17,438 bases of DNA from HGM04593 sp045634085 (GTDB lineage Bacteria; Bacteroidota; Bacteroidia; Bacteroidales; Bacteroidaceae), in the NCBI GenBank assembly GCA_045634085.1, contig JAZQZM010000042.1, positions 1 through 17,438 on the forward strand, given 5' to 3'. Each line of letters opens with the position of its first letter. Within the stretch, counting starts at the first letter, position 1. Both the position numbers and the translations under genes were made by a program. The notes below the pieces were generated by a model. That model saw nothing but the letters and a program-made list of their open reading frames with translations, was not told the DNA's origin and made no database searches. This document shows, in pieces, positions 6,279-15,140 of the stretch.

Positions 6279-7442
6279 TTACAGGTTGTACGTTCCTTCA
6301 ACCAGTTCGCCCATAGCCCAAACTGCGCGTATGTTCAAGTCGTCGTCAAGAATCATGATATCGGCATCCTTGTCCTTCTGCAATGAACCCTTGCGGTCAT
6401 ATACGTTCATGATCTTTGAAGGTGTCTCCGAAGCCATGCGTATTGCATCGTCCAATGGAATCTCGGCCTTCTGTACCAGTGTGCGGATGAGACGGTCCAT
6501 TGTAGCTACAGAACCAGCAAGAGCTGTGCGGTCGGCAAGTTTACATACGCCGTCCTCGATGATTACGCGTGGGTCGAATGCAGTTGTGCTGTCACTCGCT
6601 GCACATGCAAGAGCATCAGTGATTACGCATGCACGTTCAACACCCTTGATGCGGTGAACAAGGCGAAGGATTGTTGCAGGAACATGAATGCCGTCGGCAA
6701 CAACCTCGACTGTCATGTCCTCGTGCAGGTATATGCTCTCCACTGTACCTTCATACTTGTACTCGCGGCGTTTGTGGAAACCTGGCATCGCGTTGTAGAA
6801 GTGTGTAGCATGTGTATATCCGTTCTTGCGTGCTGCGTGGATATCGTCATACTCGGCCTGTGTGTGTGCTACCGATGCAAGAATACCCTTTGATGTGATG
6901 TATTTACCGAACTGCATTGCACCCGGAAGCTCGGGAGCAGCATCCCAACGCTTAATACAGTGCCATTTCTCTACAAGAGGAATGTATTCGTTGGGGTCGG
7001 GGTTCTTGATATTCTCGGGCAACTGACCGCCAGCCATAGCCATATTCAGATAATGACCCTCTAGGTGAAGGCCGAGGACCGGGCTGTTTGGCTCTGCCAT
7101 CAGCTTGGTACAAGTCTCGGCTGCAGCCTCAATCATAGGTACTGTAGATGAAGAGAGAGTTGGGAAGATACTTGTTGTACCGTGTTTCATATGAGCCTTG
7201 ATTGCTCCGCGGAAAGCTTCTTCTGTTCCTTCCATGAAGTCGCAACCGCCACCACCATGGATGTGGATTTCAACACCGCCGGGAACAACATACATACCCT
7301 TTGCGTCAATTACCTCTGCGCCAATTACTGCAAGGTCACAGTTTGTAACTTCAAGAATCTTGTTATCACGCATGATAACCGAACCGTCCTTCATCCAGCC
7401 CTGAGGGGTCAGGATCTTGCCATTGATGATTTGCTTAAGCAT
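6279..7442 (-). CDS. nagA: N-acetylglucosamine-6-phosphate deacetylase
   Basis: A 387-residue amidohydrolase that removes acetate from GlcNAc-6-P to give glucosamine-6-P, in amino-sugar catabolism and cell-wall recycling (cytoplasm). Metal-site motifs are EIHIHGGGG (H60, H62), HLEG (E129), VAHTQ (H193) and THATHFYNAMPGFHKR (H214). Catalytic D276 lies in ITDALA. The length is normal. One oddity is that the usually conserved proline after HLEG is histidine here (HLEGHYLN). No nagB, transporter or regulator lies beside it. It is divergent from the glutamine synthetase gene and ends in a strong terminator. The start at 7442 fits the family start MLxQIINGKILTP. Confidence 0.94.
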   Translation of the reverse strand: MLKQIINGKILTPQGWMKDGSVIMRDNKILEVTNCDLAVIGAEVIDAKGMYVVPGGVEIHIHGGGGCDFMEGTEEAFRGAIKAHMKHGTTSIFPTLSSSTVPMIEAAAETCTKLMAEPNSPVLGLHLEGHYLNMAMAGGQLPENIKNPDPNEYIPLVEKWHCIKRWDAAPELPGAMQFGKYITSKGILASVAHTQAEYDDIHAARKNGYTHATHFYNAMPGFHKRREYKYEGTVESIYLHEDMTVEVVADGIHVPATILRLVHRIKGVERACVITDALACAASDSTTAFDPRVIIEDGVCKLADRTALAGSVATMDRLIRTLVQKAEIPLDDAIRMASETPSKIMNVYDRKGSLQKDKDADIMILDDDLNIRAVWAMGELVEGTYNL

Positions 7443-7525
7443 AATATTTGTAGTTAGTTATTGTGTTATAGTCATTTGTGGCAGAGAAGAGCCCGGGATG
7501 TGCTCCCCAATGCGTTTAATCCTTA

Positions 7526-7533
7526 CAAAGATA
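7526..7533 (-). promoter_or_regulatory. Candidate -7 box of nagA
   Basis: On the minus strand TATCTTTG matches TAnnTTTG, about 84 bases before the nagA ATG. A clear -33 TTTG is lacking at the expected spacing. Confidence 0.5.
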
Positions 7534-7868
7534 TTTAAATAATTGTATGTTGGTGCCTTTTTTCTTCATATTTTTTAAAAATATGTTGTATTTTGTCTAC
7601 GCATGATTTGTGCAACGATAAAAAGTCTTGTTCGGTGAACGCAAAAGAACTTTGAGGGTCGATATGTGTGAATTTTATATCTTTGATTGCAAAATGACTG
7701 TATTATTTCATGTTTGCCTTGCAAAGTGTCAATGAGTGTTGTTTTGTGTAATTAGTGATTTTAATGATGCTGTTTCAAATTAAATCCCTTAAAAGTGTGT
7801 CCGCTTTTAAAAATATTCTCGCTATTTTGGAAAAATTGCTTAAAATTGTTTCCTTTTCTTATAAATTC

Positions 7869-7899
7869 TTTGCTTTGTAGTACTGTGATGTTATATTTG
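7869..7899 (+). promoter_or_regulatory. Promoter of glnN
   Basis: TTTG (7869-7872) and TATATTTG (7892-7899) are separated by exactly 19 bases, a full match to the Bacteroidota housekeeping consensus. A second TTTG lies at 7874-7877. Transcription would begin near 7906, giving a leader of about 130 bases. Confidence 0.75.
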
Positions 7900-8036
7900 C
7901 ACAGTTTTGTCTGCTTTACAAAAAGTAAGTTGAGCTACGTTTTTTTATATTGTCAGTTAAACAGGCTGAATGCCGTTAAAAAGGCAAGATTGAAGCAGTC
8001 ATGTTTTAAGGTAAATACAAATACATTATATATAAT

Positions 8037-10220
8037 ATGTCAAAATTGAGATTTGAAGTGGTGACCGCAGCATTTGCAAAGAAAGCTGTCGAGGTGCCCA
8101 ACTGCGATGAACGTCCATCGGAATACTTTGCAATGAAAGTGTTCAACCGCGAGAAGATGTTCAAGTATCTGCCCAAGGATGTATACAATAAGCTGGTGGA
8201 CGTAATTGACAACGATGCACCGCTTGACAGTTCTATTGCCGACAGTGTTGCCGAGGGTATGAAGCGCTGGGCTGTGGAAAACGGTGCCACACATTATACC
8301 CATTGGTTCCATCCATTGACAGAGACAACTGCCGAAAAGCACGATGCCTTTGTTGAGCATAACGGAAAGGGTGGTGTGCTTGAGGAGTTCTCAGGCAAAC
8401 TTCTCGTTCAGCAGGAACCTGATGCCTCTTCGTTTCCTAACGGAGGTATACGAAGTACTTTTGAAGCGCGCGGATACAGTGCGTGGGACCCAACATCCCC
8501 TGCTTTCCTCATGGATGACACACTCTGTATCCCTACTGTCTTCATCTCATATACCGGCGAAGCGCTTGACTATAAGGCACCTCTTCTCAAATCATTGCGT
8601 GCTGTAGACAAGGCAGCTACCGATGTGTGCCGCTACTTCGACAAGAATGTAAAGAAGGTTACTACATATCTTGGTTGGGAACAGGAGTACTTCCTTGTTG
8701 ACGAGGGCATGCTGCTTGCACGTCCCGACCTGCTGCTCACCGGCCGCACCCTTATGGGACACGACAGTGCGAAGAACCAGCAGCTCGAGGACCACTATTT
8801 CGGTTCTATCCCAAAGCGTGTGGCATCCTTCATGAAGGAACTGGAGATTGAGGCTCTCAAACTCGGTATTCCGGCAAAGACTTGCCATAATGAGGCTGCT
8901 CCCAATCAGTTCGAACTTGCGCCAATCTATGAGGAGTGCAATCTTGCTGTTGACCACAATATGCTCATAATGGCACTCATGAAAGAGGTGGCACGCCGTC
9001 ATGGTTTCCGTGTGCTGCTGCACGAGAAACCTTTCAAGGGAGTGAACGGTTCGGGTAAGCATAACAACTGGTCACTGGGCACCGATACCGGTGTCCTTCT
9101 CATGGCTCCAGGCAAGAATGACAAGGATAATCTGCGTTTCATCACATTCGTGGTGAATACACTTGCAGCCATCTACCGCCACAACGGCCTGCTCAAGGCA
9201 AGCATAATGTCGGCAGCCAACTCGCACCGCCTTGGTGCAGCAGAGGCTCCTCCTGCAATCATTTCAAGTTTCCTGGGGTCTCATCTTTCGTCGATACTCG
9301 ACCACATGGAGACAACTGACGATGTGGTGAAGATACTCAGCAAGCGCGAACTGCGTCTTAACATACCGGCTCTTCCCGAGCTCATGATTGACAATACCGA
9401 CCGTAACCGCACCTCACCGTTTGCCTTTACCGGTAACCGTTTCGAGTTCCGCGCTGTGGGCTCCGAGGCTAACTGTGCATCGGCCATGATTGCACTCAAT
9501 ACCGCAATGGCCGAACAGCTTACAATATTCAAGCAGGAGGTCGATACACTCATTGAGAAGGGTGTAGCCAAGGAGGATGCTCTTGTGAAGATTCTGCGCA
9601 AGTATATCAAGTACAGCAAACCCGTGCGTTTCGACGGCAACGGCTACAGCGAGGAGTGGCGACGCGAGGCTTCACACCGTGGTCTTGACTGCGAGGCAAG
9701 TGCGCCTATCGTATTCGACCGCTATCTTGACAAGGAGTGCATCGAGATGTTCCGCAAAATGGATGTGATGACCGAGACCGAACTTCGTGCCCGCAACGAA
9801 ATCAAGTGGGAGATGTATACCAAGAAGATACAGATTGAGGCACGTGTGCTTGGCGACCTTGCCCTGAACCACATTGTCCCCACTGCTACAAAGTATCAGA
9901 GCTCGCTTCTTGACAACGTCATAAAGATGGAGCAGGTTATTGGTAAGGAGGAGGGTGACCGCCTTTCGGCCGAGAATATCCGGCTTGTCAAGGAGATGGC
10001 GCAGCATGTGGCTGAGATACGCCGTCTTGTTGCCGAACTCATTGAACGCCGCAAGGTTGCCAACCGCATATCTACCGAACGTGACAAGGCAATTGCTTAC
10101 CACGATACCGTAGCACCCATGCTCGAAGAGATACGTTCACACATCGACAATCTTGAACTTGTTGTCGATAATGAACTATGGACATTGCCAAAGTACAGGG
10201 AACTGCTGTTCATTGTATGA
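8037..10220 (+). CDS. glnN: Glutamine synthetase type III
   Basis: A 727-residue GSIII enzyme, the hexadecameric-to-dodecameric class first found in Bacteroides fragilis. It makes glutamine from glutamate, ammonia and ATP in the cytoplasm. Family segments include HWFHPLTETTAEKHDAF (89-105), the metal-binding GWEQEYFLVD (213-222), NEAAPNQFELAP (285-296), the substrate loop FKGVNGSGKHNNWS (333-346) and RTSPFAFTGNRFEFRAVGS (458-476). The length fits the family (about 725-730), much longer than type I. The ATG at 8037 gives the conserved MSKxRFxxV start. It stands alone, with its own promoter and terminator. No PII protein or ammonium transporter lies nearby. Codon use (CGC/CGT arginines, about 50% GC in a sampled line) looks like the core genome. 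Confidence 0.96.
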   Translation: MSKLRFEVVTAAFAKKAVEVPNCDERPSEYFAMKVFNREKMFKYLPKDVYNKLVDVIDNDAPLDSSIADSVAEGMKRWAVENGATHYTHWFHPLTETTAEKHDAFVEHNGKGGVLEEFSGKLLVQQEPDASSFPNGGIRSTFEARGYSAWDPTSPAFLMDDTLCIPTVFISYTGEALDYKAPLLKSLRAVDKAATDVCRYFDKNVKKVTTYLGWEQEYFLVDEGMLLARPDLLLTGRTLMGHDSAKNQQLEDHYFGSIPKRVASFMKELEIEALKLGIPAKTCHNEAAPNQFELAPIYEECNLAVDHNMLIMALMKEVARRHGFRVLLHEKPFKGVNGSGKHNNWSLGTDTGVLLMAPGKNDKDNLRFITFVVNTLAAIYRHNGLLKASIMSAANSHRLGAAEAPPAIISSFLGSHLSSILDHMETTDDVVKILSKRELRLNIPALPELMIDNTDRNRTSPFAFTGNRFEFRAVGSEANCASAMIALNTAMAEQLTIFKQEVDTLIEKGVAKEDALVKILRKYIKYSKPVRFDGNGYSEEWRREASHRGLDCEASAPIVFDRYLDKECIEMFRKMDVMTETELRARNEIKWEMYTKKIQIEARVLGDLALNHIVPTATKYQSSLLDNVIKMEQVIGKEEGDRLSAENIRLVKEMAQHVAEIRRLVAELIERRKVANRISTERDKAIAYHDTVAPMLEEIRSHIDNLELVVDNELWTLPKYRELLFIV

Positions 10221-10246
10221 TAAAGCAATAATAGACCGATATGTTA

Positions 10247-10280
10247 CAAGGAGTGGATGACTTTGCTCATCCACTCCTTG
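10247..10280 (+). terminator. Terminator of glnN
   Basis: CAAGGAGTGGATGA (10247-10260) and TCATCCACTCCTTG (10267-10280) form a perfect 14-bp stem with a 6-base loop, followed by TGTTTTATG. It lies 26 bases after the glnN stop and isolates the next gene. Confidence 0.85.
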
Positions 10281-10334
10281 TGTTTTATGCAGTTAATAAG
10301 GATTTAAAAATTCTTTATAATCTCATAAAAAACA

Positions 10335-10342
10335 TATATTTG
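10335..10342 (+). promoter_or_regulatory. Candidate -7 box of the STAND gene
   Basis: TATATTTG matches the -7 consensus 26 bases before the start codon. The -33 region holds only TTTA (10314-10317, 17-base spacing). A start near 10349 would leave a leader of about 20 bases. The gene thus seems to have its own modest promoter. Confidence 0.5.
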
Positions 10343-10368
10343 CAATAGAAAGAATTTTATAATATACT

Positions 10369-13300
10369 ATGACTATGGAAACATACAGCATTTTTGTAGC
10401 TTCTTCAATGCGCAACCCGCTTAGAGAAGAAATCCGCAATGCTGTCGAAGAGATAAATGACATATTGAAAGGTCTAAGGTCTGACTTCAATTTTGAAGTG
10501 GTGATTTATAGTGAATCTCCAGTGGATGACAGGAAACCCGATACACAGAACGTGATAAATGCTGAAGCTGTAAAATCGCATCTGTTCATATTGTTGGCCG
10601 ACAACAACAGCCGTATTGGCCCGTTTACTTTCGATGAATATTCAAAAGCACATGAGCAATCTCTTAAATCGGGAAACAAATGCCCTTATATCAAGGCATT
10701 TATTATAAAGGAAAAGGATGAAGAACCCTTGGAAGTTAAGTATGTCAATGCTGCAGGAAAAGAATCTGATTTTGAGAAGCGTCTTTATGATGACTCAAAA
10801 CGATACATTCAATTTATACGTAGGGACAAGTTCATTAATTTCTTCAAGAGATGGCTGGTGAATCTCTCATATCAGAGGGTGGACAACTTCTATGATCAGA
10901 CAGAGTTATCCTATAGTACACTGTTGAGAAATAACGGTCAATTGATAAGACGGTCCGACAATAAGTATTATAGACGCAAAGGATTGGATGACAGAATTGA
11001 TGAAATTCTGGAATGGTCACCTGTGATTATCCTTGAAGGCAATACATACAGCGGTAAGACACGTGCTGCTATTGAAAAGATGAAAAGTAATGAGGAATGG
11101 AAAGAGTACGATTTTCATGTCTATTCAGGAAAAGATACTCTTGATTCACTGAATAAGGTAAAATTGAATCTGGCATCAGACAATACTGGTGATGTGTTCC
11201 TTTTTGATGACATCAGTGAGATAATTCTTGATTCCAGAATTGACTATAGCAAACCGTTATGGGCAAAGATGTCGAGTTTCAATGATGAGGAATGGTTCAA
11301 GAAAGAGGATTTTGGCAACATACGTCTGATTTTTACTGTTTCGGGAAAACTGAATTACAGGCTCAGAATGCAGATTTATAAAAAGATATTCAATGTTTCA
11401 GAAGTAAGTAGCAGGTTCGAAGAGTATCTGAATGAGATTACTGTTAACTTTGATATATATGACAAGGTTTCGTTCAGCGAGATGGTAGACGAAATGAGAC
11501 GTAATGGCGAAATTATCGGTAATTTCGAAAAAGGAAATTATACCATAGGCTCGCTGTTCGTTAAAGAATTGAACCTTAATTCCTACGAAGGTCAAAAAAT
11601 CCTACTGAAGACCCTTGTAGGACATTACAAATATCCCATCAATTCATCTTTCTGTGGAAATGTAAGGGAGATAAAGAACTTATATGAGCACTTGGGTGGC
11701 AATAATTTTGATAATGATGTCGAGGATTTGAGGAAAAATGGAATTGTGGCCTTGAGTCCGAATGGTACAAAACTCAACGTCGACAAATATATATTGAAGC
11801 AAATGAATGCAAAGGTCGTTGAATATGAATACCGTTCCAATAATAATATATCGTCCGGTGCCAAAATTGAGCAAAGTGTTTTGACTCGATATGAGAAAGA
11901 ATTCAACATCGGTTTGTACAAGTCACTTTTGGAGTATGCCAATGATAAAAGGGGAACATGGCCTGCAACAGAAACGGAAGATACGAATTCCAGGAACCGT
12001 TCTACAGTTACCCGTATGGGGTATTTGCTGTGCGACAGGAATAAATTGCCAGATGATGAGATTCTTAAAATTTTGAATATTGCCTCTGACATGGTGTTAG
12101 GAATAGATTCTAAAGGTATTATTAAGATTAAGAATCTTATAGAAGTATGTAATTCCAGCGAGGAATACAGTATGAGATTTTGCGCAAGTGCCATAGCACG
12201 CCTTGAGAATTTTAAATTTGCCAATAGTAGTATTGGACAGATTAGGAAATATTATCAGGATAAAGGTGATGAAACGGCAAAAAAACTCTTTAAACAGATG
12301 GTATATGCCATGTTCTCCAAGGGTAACCGCATAATGACGATGGAGGAAGAGAAAACAATGTTGGCATACATTTTCAATGAAGACAAAAGTTGGCTAGAAC
12401 CGTTTTGCAGGGATGATTTGAATGACGTATTCAATCTGCAACGCATAAGTCCTTACCTGTCGCTTGCTGCAAACGAAATTCTTGACTATATTTCCAATGT
12501 GACACTTGATGGGTGTGAAATGTCGCAGCTGGATAACGATGAAGAGTACGAACTTAAGTATGACTTTGATTTTTTAAGTGTAAATAATACGTCGGTCAAC
12601 TCGAAATATGAACGTGTCTTTGTGCCGCGAGTAGGCGATGTTGTGATAACAGCACTCATGCTTATAAATTCTTTTGATGAGTTCAAGGGAGTAAAGAATA
12701 AGATTGAGGTTGAAATGGAGAAAACTCCTCATCTTAAAAGTGCTATAATTGGTTTTACTTACAGATTCTACAAGAATGTACCCGATATTGCCAGACGTCT
12801 TAAATACGAAGATAGGAAACAGCTTTTCGATTTTATCTTTAATATAAGCTCGGACAAAAAGAGTATTTTTGGAGACGAGGAGTTAAGTTTTGATTATAGG
12901 AATTATAGGATAATAGCCCTTAACCAGCTATTGGAACTGTTGGATGAAAATGATGCCATTGACTCTTTTGAAAAAATGCTCGCTTCTCCATTGCACGATA
13001 AGAGAACCTTGTCGCATCTGTTCAATAATAAGTTCCTGAATTTTGAACAGATGATTCATTTGGTCGAAAAGCAGAAGAATTTTATTACCCTCAATCAGTT
13101 ACTGAATATTGCCAGTACCAAAAGTGATGCACAGACATGCCTGAAACAGATGAATATTGAGGATGGCGATGCAGCAAAACTTAAGGATGAACGCGCTTTG
13201 TCACAGTATCTTGATGTGGATGGTGTAAACCTTGACGAATGTATTGCCATCATACGCAGATGGCACGACTCACATAAAAATTCTCTTCTTAGTGCCAGAT

Positions 13301-14982
13301 GCCTTTTATCTTTCGTAAAGAAATTGCCTGTTGATGATATTGCAAAAATTCTTGTTCCCGGCGCAATAGAACCGGATTATATGCAGTTGTACGGGTTGCA
13401 TAATGATGAAGTCCTCTCAATGAGAAACAATGCGGCGTATTACAATTTGCTGATATACAGAGCAAACAAGGACGAGAATTGTGCCAACTTGGTGGACGCT
13501 GTTTTCGATATGCTTATAAAAGACAATAAACTGATTCCTCTTGTTGTGGATTCAGAATGCAACAGGAATAACAGTATCCTGTCTGTGTATATCAAGAACA
13601 GGTGGCTGTTCCCTGACTATAAGAGTGCAAAGAATAAAGTGCAGGAGTTGTATAAACAATTCGAGTCGGTATGGCGCATTGATGAGAATGTCTTTTCACC
13701 TCTTGTATGGTGGTGCAAAAAAAGTAAGAATATTGGCTTATTGAACAATATACTGCGTGAGGCCTATACATATTTTGCCGCACATTACACAAGGAAAGAT
13801 GTGGAACGGATGATGGCAACGCTATATCATTACATACCCAGCTGTATTGATGAAAAGTGTTTCTTTGGCTTAGAAGAGGTGGAAATAGCATTTGAAAATT
13901 CAATGTGTAAATGTAATGGCTTCAGTGGCTATCTTGAATATGTATACACGCACAATCCCAATTATGTTGATGGTACATTCATATTCAATACCTTGTCAAG
14001 GATGAAAAAGAATGTTGACGAAGAGGTATACAAGCAATTGGTGAAATTTGCCCGGTATAATCGTAAAGGTGTAAAGTACAATACAATAGAGAAATTGCCA
14101 GAACCTGTAAGATGTCGTCTGTCACAGGTTGATTGGGATAATGGTAATATTACTATATTTACAGATCTTGTAACAGATATCCCGGTTACCAAGATGCTAA
14201 GCTACATTCTGTCGTGCATAAAGTCTGCACCTGATGAGAAACAGCTCGATGCAATCTTTACTGATTATGGCTTTGGTGCATTCCGCAACAGAACAGAAGT
14301 GATAGGTGCACGCATAAGCCGTCTGTTGACTCTTCGTTACAATGATCGCAGTAACATTATAGAGGTACTCAATAAAGAGATAATCGACAAGAGAGAACAT
14401 GTAAATATTACGGTTGTCAACTCCTACCTGTATGCTTTGCTGATGATAAGTATGGGCGACATGGGTGATGACAGATTGGATGAATATGGTGCAACAAAGC
14501 TCTTGGAATCGTGCTGGAAAGATATTGTGGCCGATAGACATGTGGATATGAACAGATTACTGCAGCTGTCTGACGATTGTGAGACCTGGAAAATAGAGGC
14601 CGATGCCCAGACTGTATCATATTTTGCCGGACAGTGTGAAAAGGGTAGGGTTGTAAGGCAAATTCATGATTGGTTCGATGGGGATTTCTATTATGACGAA
14701 GAGAAGAAAAAGAGTTGCCTGATAGACGCAATGAAGAACTATTGCAGGATTGTATATCGTGATAAAGAAACCGATCTTGATGAGGTGGATTTTATTGTCA
14801 ATAATGTTCTTCTTGCCGACAGGAACAGAGGGGCGTTGAATATGTTGTGTAAAAAATATGTTTATAGGACATGTGAAAATGGTGAAAGGAAGCTCTATAG
14901 CAAGCTGTTCCCATTCTGGTATGATGCTGTAAATACTCAAAATTTCATTGATTATTTGAAGAGTAAAAAAGTGAAACTTTAA
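10369..14982 (+). CDS. Large STAND-type NTPase with N-terminal DUF4062/TIR-like domain, putative anti-phage defence protein
   Basis: A 1537-residue protein. Residues 5-115 (YSIFVASSMRNPLREEIRNAV... AVKSHLFILLADN...GPFTFDEYSKAHE) resemble the DUF4062/TIR-like fold: an opening strand with SSM and LREE, a middle FILL strand, and a late EYxxA helix. A P-loop NTPase follows, with Walker A GNTYSGKT (224-231), Walker B DVFLFDD (275-281) and a sensor-like RLIFTVSGK (319-327). Residues about 420-485 look like the winged helix typical of STAND proteins. From about 510 to the end the sequence is a long, mainly helical repeat-like region with no transmembrane segment, as expected of a sensor. Known NLR-like Avs proteins share this effector-NTPase-sensor plan, so defence by abortive infection is inferred. 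The gene is AT-rich with many AGA/AGG arginines, unlike glnN. The start is ATG at 10369; ATG at 10375 is an alternative. Confidence 0.75.
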   Translation: MTMETYSIFVASSMRNPLREEIRNAVEEINDILKGLRSDFNFEVVIYSESPVDDRKPDTQNVINAEAVKSHLFILLADNNSRIGPFTFDEYSKAHEQSLKSGNKCPYIKAFIIKEKDEEPLEVKYVNAAGKESDFEKRLYDDSKRYIQFIRRDKFINFFKRWLVNLSYQRVDNFYDQTELSYSTLLRNNGQLIRRSDNKYYRRKGLDDRIDEILEWSPVIILEGNTYSGKTRAAIEKMKSNEEWKEYDFHVYSGKDTLDSLNKVKLNLASDNTGDVFLFDDISEIILDSRIDYSKPLWAKMSSFNDEEWFKKEDFGNIRLIFTVSGKLNYRLRMQIYKKIFNVSEVSSRFEEYLNEITVNFDIYDKVSFSEMVDEMRRNGEIIGNFEKGNYTIGSLFVKELNLNSYEGQKILLKTLVGHYKYPINSSFCGNVREIKNLYEHLGGNNFDNDVEDLRKNGIVALSPNGTKLNVDKYILKQMNAKVVEYEYRSNNNISSGAKIEQSVLTRYEKEFNIGLYKSLLEYANDKRGTWPATETEDTNSRNRSTVTRMGYLLCDRNKLPDDEILKILNIASDMVLGIDSKGIIKIKNLIEVCNSSEEYSMRFCASAIARLENFKFANSSIGQIRKYYQDKGDETAKKLFKQMVYAMFSKGNRIMTMEEEKTMLAYIFNEDKSWLEPFCRDDLNDVFNLQRISPYLSLAANEILDYISNVTLDGCEMSQLDNDEEYELKYDFDFLSVNNTSVNSKYERVFVPRVGDVVITALMLINSFDEFKGVKNKIEVEMEKTPHLKSAIIGFTYRFYKNVPDIARRLKYEDRKQLFDFIFNISSDKKSIFGDEELSFDYRNYRIIALNQLLELLDENDAIDSFEKMLASPLHDKRTLSHLFNNKFLNFEQMIHLVEKQKNFITLNQLLNIASTKSDAQTCLKQMNIEDGDAAKLKDERALSQYLDVDGVNLDECIAIIRRWHDSHKNSLLSARCLLSFVKKLPVDDIAKILVPGAIEPDYMQLYGLHNDEVLSMRNNAAYYNLLIYRANKDENCANLVDAVFDMLIKDNKLIPLVVDSECNRNNSILSVYIKNRWLFPDYKSAKNKVQELYKQFESVWRIDENVFSPLVWWCKKSKNIGLLNNILREAYTYFAAHYTRKDVERMMATLYHYIPSCIDEKCFFGLEEVEIAFENSMCKCNGFSGYLEYVYTHNPNYVDGTFIFNTLSRMKKNVDEEVYKQLVKFARYNRKGVKYNTIEKLPEPVRCRLSQVDWDNGNITIFTDLVTDIPVTKMLSYILSCIKSAPDEKQLDAIFTDYGFGAFRNRTEVIGARISRLLTLRYNDRSNIIEVLNKEIIDKREHVNITVVNSYLYALLMISMGDMGDDRLDEYGATKLLESCWKDIVADRHVDMNRLLQLSDDCETWKIEADAQTVSYFAGQCEKGRVVRQIHDWFDGDFYYDEEKKKSCLIDAMKNYCRIVYRDKETDLDEVDFIVNNVLLADRNRGALNMLCKKYVYRTCENGERKLYSKLFPFWYDAVNTQNFIDYLKSKKVKL

Positions 14983-15038
14983 TGTACGCAGTTGTAGCAT
15001 TGCGTATTGTTGCTTGGTGATTCACCTGTGAAAACATT

Positions 15039-15099
15039 ACCGCTTGCATTGACAAGAACCGCCAAATTAATGGTCTGATTACTTGTCTTTGCAAGCGGT
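15039..15099. terminator. Long stem-loop after the STAND gene
   Basis: ACCGCTTGCA (15039-15048) pairs with TGCAAGCGGT (15090-15099). After a 2-by-2 internal loop, GACAAG (15051-15056) pairs with CTTGTC (15082-15087). TTGTTTAATGG and a later TTTGTTTTTAG follow on the plus strand. It lies between convergent genes (stops at 14982 and 15141), so it may terminate both. The U-tract is imperfect. Confidence 0.55.
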
Positions 15100-15140
15100 T
15101 TGTTTAATGGTTTGTTTTTAGTCTAAACTGGCTACATGCT

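Larger units (their letters stand above)
7443..8036. other. 594-bp divergent intergenic region between nagA and glnN
   Basis: Apart from the two promoter boxes I see no coding or RNA gene here. It is AT-rich. It holds an imperfectly centred palindrome CATATTTTT-T-AAAAATATG (7567-7585) and a 7-bp inverted repeat TTAAAAG-N8-CTTTTAA (7789-7810). The second lies about 60 bases upstream of the glnN -33 box, where an activator could bind. Short open frames in it look random. Confidence 0.5.

Noticed and set aside
7795..8049. 84-codon plus-strand frame upstream of glnN
   Set aside because: It spans the consensus glnN promoter and overlaps the glnN start; the AT-rich residues look random.
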